A DNA stretch of 29,831 bases, taken from assembly GCA_030824175.1 (NCBI GenBank), contig JAVBYH010000418.1:1-29831 (forward strand), given 5' to 3'. Of the stretch, positions 7,355 through 14,434 are shown in pieces (position 1 is the stretch's first letter; each line of letters opens with the position of its first letter). The notes below the pieces were generated by a model that worked only from the letters and a program-made list of their open reading frames with translations, had not been told where the DNA came from and did no database searches. Source of the stretch: Bacteroidota bacterium. Its GTDB lineage: Bacteria > Bacteroidota > Ignavibacteria > UBA10030 > UBA8401. The position numbers and the translations under genes were made by a program.

Positions 7355-8245
7355 TCACATTGTTATGTCGAGCTGCATGTGGAACTGCAGAAGCGGATAT
7401 GGATCCTGATTCACGATGTCGAATGGGAGGATGATCCGCTCCCCTGCGACGAATCGTACGTCCTCCATGAGCTGCACGAACACGCCGGGCGTGAAGCCCA
7501 CGATCCACTGCGAGGCGGTCGCCCTCCTGTCGTTCGTAAAATAGAACGGGCCGAGGCTCGTCTCCGGCACATAATCGACAAAGCGCTGTTTCGTCACGTA
7601 CGCGTTGACGAAAAAATTCACCGGCCACGACTGCCGCGTCGTGTTCACGGTCAGGCTGCCGAAGAGGTTGAGGTGGTTGTCCCTGTCGCTGTCCAGATAG
7701 AGCGACGTATCGCGCGAATCGTTTGTCTGTTTTACGACGACACGCGTGAGCGAACTGTAATGATTCGGGGTCGATTGCACGCCGAAATCGAAACGCACCG
7801 CCTGGGTCTCCTTTTCGTTGAAGATGCCGATGCCCGCAGACCATCCCCCGTACGTGCGGCCATAGAGACTCGAGATGCTCATGCCGAATCCGAGTGCCGC
7901 ATGATGGGATACGACATAATCGACATCGACGCCCCCCTCCATTTTAGGGATCCTCCACTTCAGGTTGTTGTCCGCGGGGGCCGAAGCGCGGTATGTCTCG
8001 GATTCGCTCAGTTCGAGGATGCCCGTCACGGTGTGTGTGAACGGCAGCGCGAGATGCGGCGTGATTGTGAAACGGTTCGGCTGAGCATCGCATGTGATCC
8101 TCACCGGAGGCACGGCGGCAGGGGCCGTGACATCGACATTCACGAGTGTTACAGACTCCGTGACACCGCAGCCGCCAAGCCCGAATACCGCTATCAGTAC
8201 TGCGAACGACACGCATCGATGCGCCCATGCCATATGGATCTTCAT
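7355..8245 (-). CDS. Uncharacterised lipoprotein, possibly outer-membrane associated
   Basis: 296 aa from the ATG at 8245, preceded by GGAG. The upstream in-frame start at 8293 is rejected because it would precede both that ribosome site and the signal peptide. Residues 1-25 are a lipoprotein signal peptide with lipobox LGG before Cys26. The mature protein has many alternating aromatic/polar segments (GWSAGIGIFNEKE, VNFFVNAYVTKQ, PLLQFHMQLDITM), suggesting beta structure, perhaps a barrel or an outer-membrane-associated sheet. I recognise no family or enzyme motif. Monocistronic, with its own promoter. Confidence 0.7.
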   Translation of the reverse strand: MKIHMAWAHRCVSFAVLIAVFGLGGCGVTESVTLVNVDVTAPAAVPPVRITCDAQPNRFTITPHLALPFTHTVTGILELSESETYRASAPADNNLKWRIPKMEGGVDVDYVVSHHAALGFGMSISSLYGRTYGGWSAGIGIFNEKETQAVRFDFGVQSTPNHYSSLTRVVVKQTNDSRDTSLYLDSDRDNHLNLFGSLTVNTTRQSWPVNFFVNAYVTKQRFVDYVPETSLGPFYFTNDRRATASQWIVGFTPGVFVQLMEDVRFVAGERIILPFDIVNQDPYPLLQFHMQLDITM

Positions 8246-8268
8246 AGTGTTCTCCGTAAATGAACAAT

Positions 8269-8297
8269 AACCTAGGAAATTTCCAGGAAACATTCAA
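8269..8297 (-). promoter_or_regulatory. Promoter of the lipoprotein gene with a palindrome in the spacer
   Basis: Minus-strand TTGAAT (8297-8292), a 17-base spacer and TAGGTT (8274-8269). The spacer contains the perfect 10-base palindrome GGAAATTTCC (8275-8284), which could be an operator. Confidence 0.45.
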
Positions 8298-8355
8298 TCA
8301 GATTCCTCCGCCCGATCGAGGGCCTGCTTGTCCGCCGTCACACACCGTTCAATAA

Positions 8356-8394
8356 AAAAAATGCCGCTCCCCGATGTGAGGAACGGCATTTTTT
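8356..8394. terminator. Rho-independent terminator downstream of secG
   Basis: An 11-bp stem (8356-8366 with 8384-8394) made of AAAAAATGCCG and its complement, with A and T tracts on both sides. It follows secG on the minus strand, ahead of the lipoprotein promoter. Confidence 0.8.
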
Positions 8395-8460
8395 AATGTT
8401 CAATTGCACTATCACACAGCCCGGTACGAAGCGAGTGCGCGCGTGTGAAGGCCTTCGATC

Positions 8461-8799
8461 TTACTGTCCCTGAGCGGGAGCCGGTGCGGGCTGCTGCTGG
8501 GGCACCGAAGCGGGCGGCACGGAGGACTGACCCGACTGGATCACGCTGTCCGTTGCTTTCGCACCTTTTCCGGGAAGGAAAAAAATGTTGGTCAGAAGCG
8601 CGATGATGATGAACGCCGCAGCCAAATAACTTGTTGCTTTAATAAGAAAGTCGGCTGTTCGTCGCACACCGAACACTGTGCCGATGTTGCCGCCTCCGAA
8701 CGATCCGGCAAGACCGCCTCCCTTGCTGTTCTGCATGAGAATGGCGATCGTGAGGAAAAAGCAGATGATGATTTCAAGAATGATCAAAAAGGTGTACAT
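8461..8799 (-). CDS. secG: Protein translocase subunit SecG
   Basis: Small inner-membrane subunit of the SecYEG channel; 112 aa. Two transmembrane helices (about residues 3-22 and 54-74) flank the conserved cytoplasmic loop QNSKGGGLAGSFGG, the SecG hallmark. The C-terminal tail is rich in Pro, Gln and Ala and low-complexity, as often seen in this family. AAGGAAG precedes the ATG. Monocistronic: own promoter upstream and a terminator downstream. Its control region is interleaved with that of the divergent metallophosphoesterase. Confidence 0.95.
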   Translation of the reverse strand: MYTFLIILEIIICFFLTIAILMQNSKGGGLAGSFGGGNIGTVFGVRRTADFLIKATSYLAAAFIIIALLTNIFFLPGKGAKATDSVIQSGQSSVPPASVPQQQPAPAPAQGQ

Positions 8800-8822
8800 G
8801 GCGCTTCCTTATCAAAAATATG

Positions 8823-8851
8823 TTGACACAAATCTAACAATTTGCTACTCT
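8823..8851 (+). promoter_or_regulatory. Promoter of the metallophosphoesterase gene
   Basis: Consensus -35 TTGACA (8823-8828), a 17-base spacer and TACTCT (8846-8851), about 55 bases before the start codon. Confidence 0.55.
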
Positions 8852-8859
8852 AAATGCAA
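8831..8859 (-). promoter_or_regulatory. Promoter of secG
   Basis: Minus-strand TTGCAT (8859-8854), a 17-base spacer and TAGATT (8836-8831), about 32 bases before the secG start. It overlaps the divergent promoter on the other strand almost completely. Confidence 0.5.
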
Positions 8860-8906
8860 GATGAAATTTTTCGAAACACACTTTTTCCACAGGTAAGAGC
8901 AACACT

Positions 8907-9773
8907 ATGCAGGAACAGCGAATCATCCACGGCCGCGGCATGACGCGGCGCGACTTTCTCCGCACCGGCACCATCGGGATCTCCTCACTCGCCTTCGTCG
9001 GATCGTCATACACGATTTCAAGCAACGAGGACTATGACCTCGTCGAGCGCATCGTCACAATTCCGCGGCTGCCGGAGGCGTTCAGGGGATTCTCCATCGG
9101 ATTGTTGAGCGATATCCATTCGAGCGTCTTCATGAACAAGGAAGACATGGATGCGTACGTGATGGCCATGAACGCCCTCTCCCCCGATATCATCTTTGTG
9201 ACGGGCGATTTCGTGAACAGCAAGACGAGCGAGGTGTATCCCTTCGTCGAGTCCTTCTCGCAGTTGAAGGCGCCGCACGGCGTCTGGGGCGTGCTCGGAA
9301 ACCACGATTACTTCGCCGATGTCGAAACCGTATCGAAGGAAGTCGACGCCTGCGGCGTGAAACTCCTGCGCAACGACGCCGTAACTGTTGCCATCGGTTC
9401 ATCGGTCATCAATATCGTTGGCGTCGACGATATCGGTCGGGGCGCCAGGGCCTCGGAATACATCGGCCGCGCGCTTTCCTCCGTCACAAACGCCGCACCG
9501 AGGATCCTGCTCTGCCACAAGCCGTACTTCATGGAAGATTTTTCCGCGAATGCGTTCGATCTCGTGCTCAGTGGTCATACGCACGGGGGACAGATTGTCT
9601 TCGCGAAGATTAACGACACATATATCACTCCGGCCTCGTTGTGGTCGAAGTATGTGTGGGGACTCTATCGCCACAACGACACGCAGCTCTACGTCAACCG
9701 CGGTCTAGGCTCCGTCGGCATACCGTTCCGCATGAACTGTCCGCCGGAACTCACGAAGCTCACGCTGGCATGA
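8907..9773 (+). CDS. Tat-exported calcineurin-like metallophosphoesterase (YkuE/YaeI type)
   Basis: 288 aa. The N-terminus has a twin-arginine signal (TRRDFLRTG, residues 13-21, then a hydrophobic stretch), so a folded metalloenzyme is probably sent to the periplasm or anchored in the inner membrane. The metallophosphoesterase motifs are complete: SDIH (D69, H71), TGDF (D101), GNHDY (N132, H133), CHKP (H204) and SGHTHGGQ (H224, H226). They bind two metal ions for phosphoester hydrolysis. Relatives include B. subtilis YkuE and E. coli YaeI; the substrate is not predictable. The ATG at 8907 is preferred over the in-frame ATG at 8940 because an AGGTAA-like site precedes it. Monocistronic. Confidence 0.88.
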   Translation: MQEQRIIHGRGMTRRDFLRTGTIGISSLAFVGSSYTISSNEDYDLVERIVTIPRLPEAFRGFSIGLLSDIHSSVFMNKEDMDAYVMAMNALSPDIIFVTGDFVNSKTSEVYPFVESFSQLKAPHGVWGVLGNHDYFADVETVSKEVDACGVKLLRNDAVTVAIGSSVINIVGVDDIGRGARASEYIGRALSSVTNAAPRILLCHKPYFMEDFSANAFDLVLSGHTHGGQIVFAKINDTYITPASLWSKYVWGLYRHNDTQLYVNRGLGSVGIPFRMNCPPELTKLTLA

Positions 9774-9784
9774 ACTGGCATGAA
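9765..9784 (+). repeat. Tandem 10-base duplication across a stop codon
   Basis: CTGGCATGAA occurs twice in tandem (9765-9774, 9775-9784), the first copy containing the metallophosphoesterase stop codon. A copy matching 8 of 10 bases lies at 9805-9814, exactly three periods further on. Confidence 0.6.
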
Positions 9785-9821
9785 AGAGACATGCGATTTT
9801 TCCTGAGGCATGAAATAGGTG

Positions 9822-9850
9822 TTGAAATTCGACGGTGATTTGTCTATATT
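9822..9850 (+). promoter_or_regulatory. Promoter of the tdk-pnp operon
   Basis: TTGAAA (9822-9827), a 17-base spacer and TATATT (9845-9850); the leader is about 38 bases. One of the best sigma70-like matches in the window. Confidence 0.65.
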
Positions 9851-9894
9851 TTTCGGCAATTCAATATTCGTCTCATCACTCATGCCCTCTTTCT

Positions 9895-10467
9895 ATGGAA
9901 GTCACACTGCATTCAACGCCGCAAAACACAGGATGGATCGAAGCCGTTGTCGGTTGCATGTTCAGCGGAAAAACTGAAGAATTGATACGCCGTCTCCGCC
10001 GCGCGCAGATCGCCCGGCAAAAAGTCCTGATCTTCAAACCGAAGATTGACAATCGTTATAGTGCCAATCAGATCGTGTCGCACAGCGAACAATCGCTCGT
10101 CTCCACCGTCATCGAAAATGCTGAGGAGATCCTCGCTCTCGCCGCCGACGCGCAGGTGATCGGCATCGATGAAGGACAGTTTTTCGGCGCGAACCTCATC
10201 GAAGTGTGCGAACAACTCGCCAACAGCGGGAAGCGCGTGATCGTCGCGGGCCTCGACCAGGATTACCGCGGAAAGCCCTTCGAACCCATGCCGGCGCTCA
10301 TGGCGGTATCCGAATATGTCACAAAGACGCTTGCCATTTGCATGGTCTGCGGGAATCCCGCCGATCGGACACAGCGCACAACGGACTCGCATGAGCGCGT
10401 CGTCGTCGGCGCAAAAGGCGCATACGAAGCACGCTGCCGACACTGCTTCGAACCGCCGAAGGAATAA
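9895..10467 (+). CDS. tdk: Thymidine kinase (type II, TK1-like)
   Basis: Pyrimidine-salvage enzyme phosphorylating thymidine to dTMP; 190 aa from the ATG at 9895. An earlier in-frame start falls before the predicted promoter's transcription start. The P-loop GCMFSGKT (20-27) and DEGQFF (92-97, with catalytic E93) identify the TK1 family. A zinc site is formed by Cys149/Cys152 (CMVC) and Cys181/Cys184 (CRHC). No clear Shine-Dalgarno. It is followed after three bases by purine nucleoside phosphorylase, forming a nucleoside-salvage pair. Confidence 0.95.
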   Translation: MEVTLHSTPQNTGWIEAVVGCMFSGKTEELIRRLRRAQIARQKVLIFKPKIDNRYSANQIVSHSEQSLVSTVIENAEEILALAADAQVIGIDEGQFFGANLIEVCEQLANSGKRVIVAGLDQDYRGKPFEPMPALMAVSEYVTKTLAICMVCGNPADRTQRTTDSHERVVVGAKGAYEARCRHCFEPPKE

Positions 10468-10470
10468 CAC

Positions 10471-11289
10471 ATGACAATTACCCTTTCAGAATCGATCGAC
10501 GCTATCCGATCGCGGGCGCCGCTGGTTCCCACCATCGCACTCGTGCTCGGTTCCGGGCTGGGCGATTTCGGCGATCATCTCTCGAACACTATTTCCATCG
10601 GCGCCGGCGAGATCCCCCATTATCCCATGTCGTCTGTTTCAGGGCATGCGGGAAGGATACTCTTCGGAACGCTCGAGGACGGGGGAAGGAAAACGACGCA
10701 GCTCGTTGTGTTTCAAGGGCGCGTACATTACTATGAATGCAGCGATCTCGGGAAGGTTGTGTATCCGATACGCGTCGCGCGCGCGCTCGGCGCCACAACG
10801 CTTTTCGTCACCAATGCCGCGGGCGGCGTTAATCGTCTTTTCACTCCCGGCGATCTGATGTTCATCCGGGACTACATCAATATGACAGGCGAGAATCCGC
10901 TCATCGGCCTGAAGGGCGCCGTGGGGCAGAGAATCCGGCCTGCATTCGATCCGGAACTCCTGGCCATAGCCCGGCGGACCGCCTTGAACCATGCCATCCC
11001 GACACAGGACGGCGTCTATTGCTGGACGAAGGGGCCCACGTACGAAACGGCGGCGGAAATACGCATGATGGCAGGTGCCGGCGCCGACGCCGTGGGAATG
11101 TCGACAGTGCCCGAAGTGATCGCCGCATCCCAGCTTGGCATGCGAACGCTCGGCATCTCGTGCATCACGAACATGGCCACCGGACTCTCGAAGGAGAAAT
11201 TGTCGCACGCCGAGGTCACCGAAACGGCCAATACGGTGAAGGCGAATTTCACGCGGCTGCTTACAGAGATCCTGTTCGCCCTATCCTGA
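10471..11289 (+). CDS. punA: Purine nucleoside phosphorylase (PNP-I, trimeric type)
   Basis: Cleaves purine (deoxy)nucleosides with phosphate to the base and (deoxy)ribose-1-phosphate; 272 aa. Phosphate- and ribose-binding motifs VLGSGLG (25-31), SGHAGR (57-62), GRVHYYE (83-89) and TNAAGG (114-119) are visible. Base-recognition residues are E196 (GPTYETAAEIRM) and N234 (ITNMATG). The asparagine marks 6-oxopurine (inosine/guanosine) specificity and argues against methylthioadenosine phosphorylase, which has Asp. AAGGA near the end of tdk serves as ribosome site. It converges on miaA, with only 16 bases between the stop codons. Confidence 0.93.
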   Translation: MTITLSESIDAIRSRAPLVPTIALVLGSGLGDFGDHLSNTISIGAGEIPHYPMSSVSGHAGRILFGTLEDGGRKTTQLVVFQGRVHYYECSDLGKVVYPIRVARALGATTLFVTNAAGGVNRLFTPGDLMFIRDYINMTGENPLIGLKGAVGQRIRPAFDPELLAIARRTALNHAIPTQDGVYCWTKGPTYETAAEIRMMAGAGADAVGMSTVPEVIAASQLGMRTLGISCITNMATGLSKEKLSHAEVTETANTVKANFTRLLTEILFALS

Positions 11290-11382
11290 TTCCGCCCCCT
11301 TTCGCTTATACGCTTCGAGGTCCGCATATGCCTCCTTCAGGCAGTCCGGACACAGCGCATGGGTAAATCGATCCCGCCGCAT
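11281..11382 (-). CDS. Candidate 33-aa CxxC mini-protein overlapping miaA and pnp ends
   Basis: A small frame from the ATG at 11382 to the TAG at 11283-11281, in a different frame from miaA. It has a strong ribosome site (GGGAGGAAG, 11400-11392) nine bases upstream. The product contains FTHALCPDCLK then a charged helix-like tail (EAYADLEAYKRK). That is more protein-like than the miaA tail read from the same DNA (PCAVSGLPEGGICGPRSV). It resembles the FSHGxCPxC tail seen at the C-terminus of some signalling proteins, but only one CxxC is present. Alternatives are a genuine tiny gene, a remnant, or the true miaA 3' end displaced by an indel. Confidence 0.35.
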   Translation of the reverse strand: MRRDRFTHALCPDCLKEAYADLEAYKRKGAESG

Positions 11383-12277
11383 CCATAATGTCTTCCTCCC
11401 TGGAAACCCGGACCCAACGTATCCGGTCGTCGGGACGAAACCACGTGAGCTGCCGTTTGGCGAAGCGTCGCGTGTTCTGCTTCATCAGTTCGACCATTCG
11501 GTCGAGCGAAATTTCGTGTCGAAGGAACGCGAAGGCTTCCTTGTAACCGACTGTTTGCAACGACTTGAGGCGTTCGTCGAATCCCAATTCAAGAAGCATC
11601 CGGACCTCGTCGAGGAAGCCCGACTCGAGCATGCTGTCCACGCGCCTGTTGATCCGTTCGTAGAGGAGCTTTCTCTCCCATTCTATTCCGACGAACGAGG
11701 CGTCGTAGAGTTCCGCGCGCTGCTGCCGCTGGTGGTGAACCGTAAGGGGAATGCCGGTGGCTTGGTAGACTTCGAGCGCGCGGATGATCCTGCGCGTGTT
11801 CGTGGGCAGCATTCTAGCGGCCGCTTCCGGGTCCACCGCCCGTAATTCTTCGAGCAGGCGGCCGCCGCCCTCCGCTTCCATGCGTGCCTCAAGGACGGAG
11901 CGGATCGCGGGTTGTATGGGAGGTCCGTCGAACAATCCATCGACGAGCGCCTCAACATAGAGACCCGTCCCTCCCGCTATAATCGGTATTTTTCCACGAA
12001 TGATGAGGTCGGTAATCGTCCTACGTCCCTGCTCGGCAAAGTCGCCTGCTGAAAAATGGACATTCGGTTCGAGGATATCGATGAAATGGTGCGGTATGCT
12101 CCGGAGCTCGGCAGGAGAGGGCTTGGCTGTCCCGATTGTGAGATGTTTATAGATCTGCCGGGAGTCGGCCGAGAGGATCTCCCCGTTGAGACGGCGGGCG
12201 ATCTCTAGTGCCAATGCGGTCTTGCCCGAGGCGGTCGGACCGACGATGCAGAGTATTTTGGGGAGGGCGTGTGCCAT
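11306..12277 (-). CDS. miaA: tRNA dimethylallyltransferase MiaA
   Basis: Adds the dimethylallyl group to A37 of tRNAs reading U-starting codons; 323 aa, near family length. The P-loop GPTASGKT (13-20), SADSRQIY (36-43), the IGTAKP region, AGGTGLYVEAL and the C-terminal KRQLTWFR are all present. Last gene of the leftward cdaA-GT2-pcm-miaA cluster, 8 bases after pcm. The final 17 or so residues (CAVSGLPEGG...) look unlike a normal MiaA ending, and the overlapping frame there reads as a CxxC peptide, so the 3' end deserves caution. Confidence 0.93.
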   Translation of the reverse strand: MAHALPKILCIVGPTASGKTALALEIARRLNGEILSADSRQIYKHLTIGTAKPSPAELRSIPHHFIDILEPNVHFSAGDFAEQGRRTITDLIIRGKIPIIAGGTGLYVEALVDGLFDGPPIQPAIRSVLEARMEAEGGGRLLEELRAVDPEAAARMLPTNTRRIIRALEVYQATGIPLTVHHQRQQRAELYDASFVGIEWERKLLYERINRRVDSMLESGFLDEVRMLLELGFDERLKSLQTVGYKEAFAFLRHEISLDRMVELMKQNTRRFAKRQLTWFRPDDRIRWVRVSREEDIMDAAGSIYPCAVSGLPEGGICGPRSV

Positions 12278-12285
12278 ACTCGCCG

Positions 12286-12918
12286 TTACCAGGCGTTCTT
12301 TCCGATAAGGGGAACAAACTTAAATCCGCTTTCCTGCCTCAGCGTGAACTTGTCCCCCGCCCTGCTGAGCATCATGATTGTCTGTGTCTGTTTGTCCCCG
12401 ACGGGTATCACCATACGGCCGCCGTCGGCGAGTTGGTCGCGCAACGGATCCGGTATTGTCGGGGCGCCGGCCGTCACGATGATGCCGTCGTATGGCGCGT
12501 ACTCGGGCCAGCCGAGCGTGCCGTCTCCCGCCTTGGCGAGCACATTCACACGGAGCTGGTCGAACATTTTCCGCGCGTGTGTGAGCAGCGGGAGGTGTCG
12601 CTCGACGGTGTAGACCCTGCACCCCATCTCTGCGAGCACCGCCGCCTGATACCCCGATCCGGTGCCGACCTCGAGGACCCTGCTTCCGCGCTTGAGGCCG
12701 AGCGCCTGTGTCATGAATGCCACAGTGTACGGCTGCGAAATGGTCTGGTCGTACCCGATGGGCAGCGCGGTGTCCTCGTACGCGCGTGCTACGAAGAGCG
12801 GGCCCACGAACTTATGGCGTTCCACCGCACCGATCGCCGCAAGCACACCGTTGTCCGTAATATTCCGTTCGCGAAGCAACTGCACCAGTTCAAGCCGTTC
12901 AATTTCAAATCGTGTCAC
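12286..12918 (-). CDS. pcm: Protein-L-isoaspartate O-methyltransferase
   Basis: SAM-dependent repair enzyme methylating isoaspartyl residues of damaged proteins. The GTG at 12918 is chosen: it gives 210 aa and the standard opening (ELVQLLRERNITDNGVLAAI, then VERHKFV). The longer frame begins with a TTG at 12984 inside the glycosyltransferase gene and has no ribosome site. Motifs: ALPIGYDQTISQPYTVAFM (substrate loop), the SAM-binding VLEVGTGSGYQAAVLAEM and YDGIIVTAGA. Lies 20 bases after the GT2 stop and 8 before miaA. Confidence 0.9.
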   Translation of the reverse strand: MTRFEIERLELVQLLRERNITDNGVLAAIGAVERHKFVGPLFVARAYEDTALPIGYDQTISQPYTVAFMTQALGLKRGSRVLEVGTGSGYQAAVLAEMGCRVYTVERHLPLLTHARKMFDQLRVNVLAKAGDGTLGWPEYAPYDGIIVTAGAPTIPDPLRDQLADGGRMVIPVGDKQTQTIMMLSRAGDKFTLRQESGFKFVPLIGKNAW

Positions 12919-12938
12919 GTCTGCAATCCAATCTTCGC

Positions 12939-13598
12939 TTAGTCTGCCATCAGCACGCTGATGAACTTTTTCGTTGTGTGCCAATGCGTCATCGAACTTT
13001 TTTCACCGGCATAAATAGTATCGATCGGCAGCGCGCCGAACGTGCATCCGACGGCAGCCGCCCGGATAATGAATTCCGTTTCCGCCTCGAATCCGTTGGA
13101 CGTCGTCCTGACCGCGCGGAGGGCGCGTGCATGGATGAAGCGGAATCCTGACTGGCTGTCCTCGATCGACGCGGCCGTGCGCGCACACACAAGGAACGTC
13201 GTGATCAGGTTCGAGAGGCGGCGGTGGACCGGCATTCCCTTCAGGGAGTGCAGCCGGCTGCCGATGATGATGTCCGCGTTCGTCTCAGAGAACGCGGCGA
13301 GGAACCGGGGGATGTCCTCGGGCTTATGCTGCAGATCCGCATCCATCGTGACGACGCCGTCGTACCCGTGTTCGAGGGCGTATGCGCACCCCGTTCTGAG
13401 CGCGGCACCCTTTCCGCGGTTCACGTCGTGCGAGAGGACCACCGCACCGGCGCGGGCGGCCGTTTCCGCCGTCGCGTCGCGCGAGCCGTCATTGACGACG
13501 ATCGTGTGTTCACGGGGATGGACGAGGCTGGAGCGATGGAGCAATGCATCGAGTGATGAAGAGGCATTGTACGCTGGAATGACGACTGCAATGTTCAT
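12939..13598 (-). CDS. Family 2 glycosyltransferase (dolichyl-phosphate-mannose-synthase-like)
   Basis: 219 aa, soluble GT-A fold transferase. Seen: VVIPAYNASSSL (5-16), VVNDGSRD (34-41), the metal-binding TMDADLQH (84-91) and the DSQSGFRFI motif (147-155) typical of the DPM1/DPG-synthase subgroup, with a following ExE (E172, E174). There is no C-terminal membrane segment. The likely acceptor is a polyprenyl phosphate, used in envelope glycan or glycolipid synthesis; donor and acceptor cannot be told from sequence. Two bases separate it from cdaA upstream. Confidence 0.85.
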   Translation of the reverse strand: MNIAVVIPAYNASSSLDALLHRSSLVHPREHTIVVNDGSRDATAETAARAGAVVLSHDVNRGKGAALRTGCAYALEHGYDGVVTMDADLQHKPEDIPRFLAAFSETNADIIIGSRLHSLKGMPVHRRLSNLITTFLVCARTAASIEDSQSGFRFIHARALRAVRTTSNGFEAETEFIIRAAAVGCTFGALPIDTIYAGEKSSMTHWHTTKKFISVLMAD

Positions 13599-13600
13599 GG

Positions 13601-14416
13601 TTACGATTCTGCGCGAAGCGCTTCTTTTACATTCGTGAGCGATCGCTGCATCGAGAGCACCAGGCGTTCACGAAGTTCCTTGCGGAGTTCCTGAGGCGTC
13701 AGGTTCCGGAGCAGGAATCCGTTCTCGGCGAGCGAGATCGATCCCGTCTCCTCGGAAATTATGACGGACACCGCGTCCGTCTGTTCCGAGATGCCGAGCC
13801 CCGCGCGATGGCGCATGCCGAGCACGATGTCGCCGATGCGCGTGTTCGCAGACAGCGGCAGCGTGCAGCGCGCGGCCTCGAGTATCCTGTCGTTCACGAT
13901 CACCGCGCCGTCGTGCAGAGGCGCCTTCGGATTGAAGATCGCCAGCAGCAGCGAGCGGCTGATCTGCGCGTTCAATTGGATGCCGGTTTCGACGAACGAC
14001 TTCATGCCTGCCCCTCGCGAGACGACGATGAGCGCCCCCTGACGTTTCTTCGAGAGCTCGGCGGCGGCGCTTGCGATCTCCTCGATCGATTCGTTCACAT
14101 TTAAACGCAGGAACATGCGCACGAAGCGGTTCCGTGCCACCTGCGACAACACCCTGCGAATCTCCGGCTGGAAGAGGATGATGAACCCGACGACCCAAAT
14201 GTCTGTCAGCGTCTGCAGTATCCACCCCATCGCCTTCAGGTTGCCCGCGCGCGACAGGAACGAGAGCGCGATGATCACCATGAGGCCGATGAAGATCTGC
14301 ACGGCCACCGTTCCGCGCAACACCACATACAAACGGTACAGAATGAACGCAACGAGCGCGATATCGATGCAGTCGATCAGTGTAACGCTGATAAAGCCGA
14401 TCTTGAATAATTCCAT
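13601..14416 (-). CDS. cdaA: Diadenylate cyclase CdaA (c-di-AMP synthase)
   Basis: Membrane-bound enzyme making the second messenger c-di-AMP from two ATP; 271 aa. N-terminal hydrophobic helices (about 11-32, 37-56 and 70-84) precede the DAC domain, which has the catalytic DGA (169-171, in PLHDGAVIV) and RHR (202-204, in GMRHRAGLGISE). In many bacteria c-di-AMP controls potassium and osmolyte balance. No cdaR/ybbR or glmM is adjacent, unlike the Firmicute arrangement. It lies 18 bases after folP and leads into GT2, pcm and miaA. No clear ribosome site. Confidence 0.94.
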   Translation of the reverse strand: MELFKIGFISVTLIDCIDIALVAFILYRLYVVLRGTVAVQIFIGLMVIIALSFLSRAGNLKAMGWILQTLTDIWVVGFIILFQPEIRRVLSQVARNRFVRMFLRLNVNESIEEIASAAAELSKKRQGALIVVSRGAGMKSFVETGIQLNAQISRSLLLAIFNPKAPLHDGAVIVNDRILEAARCTLPLSANTRIGDIVLGMRHRAGLGISEQTDAVSVIISEETGSISLAENGFLLRNLTPQELRKELRERLVLSMQRSLTNVKEALRAES

Positions 14417-14434
14417 GGGGTCGTCAGTCTGTTG

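Noticed and set aside
12919..12984. Longer pcm starting at a TTG inside the glycosyltransferase gene
   Set aside because: No ribosome site, poor start codon and 22 extra residues not typical of the family; the GTG at 12918 fits better.
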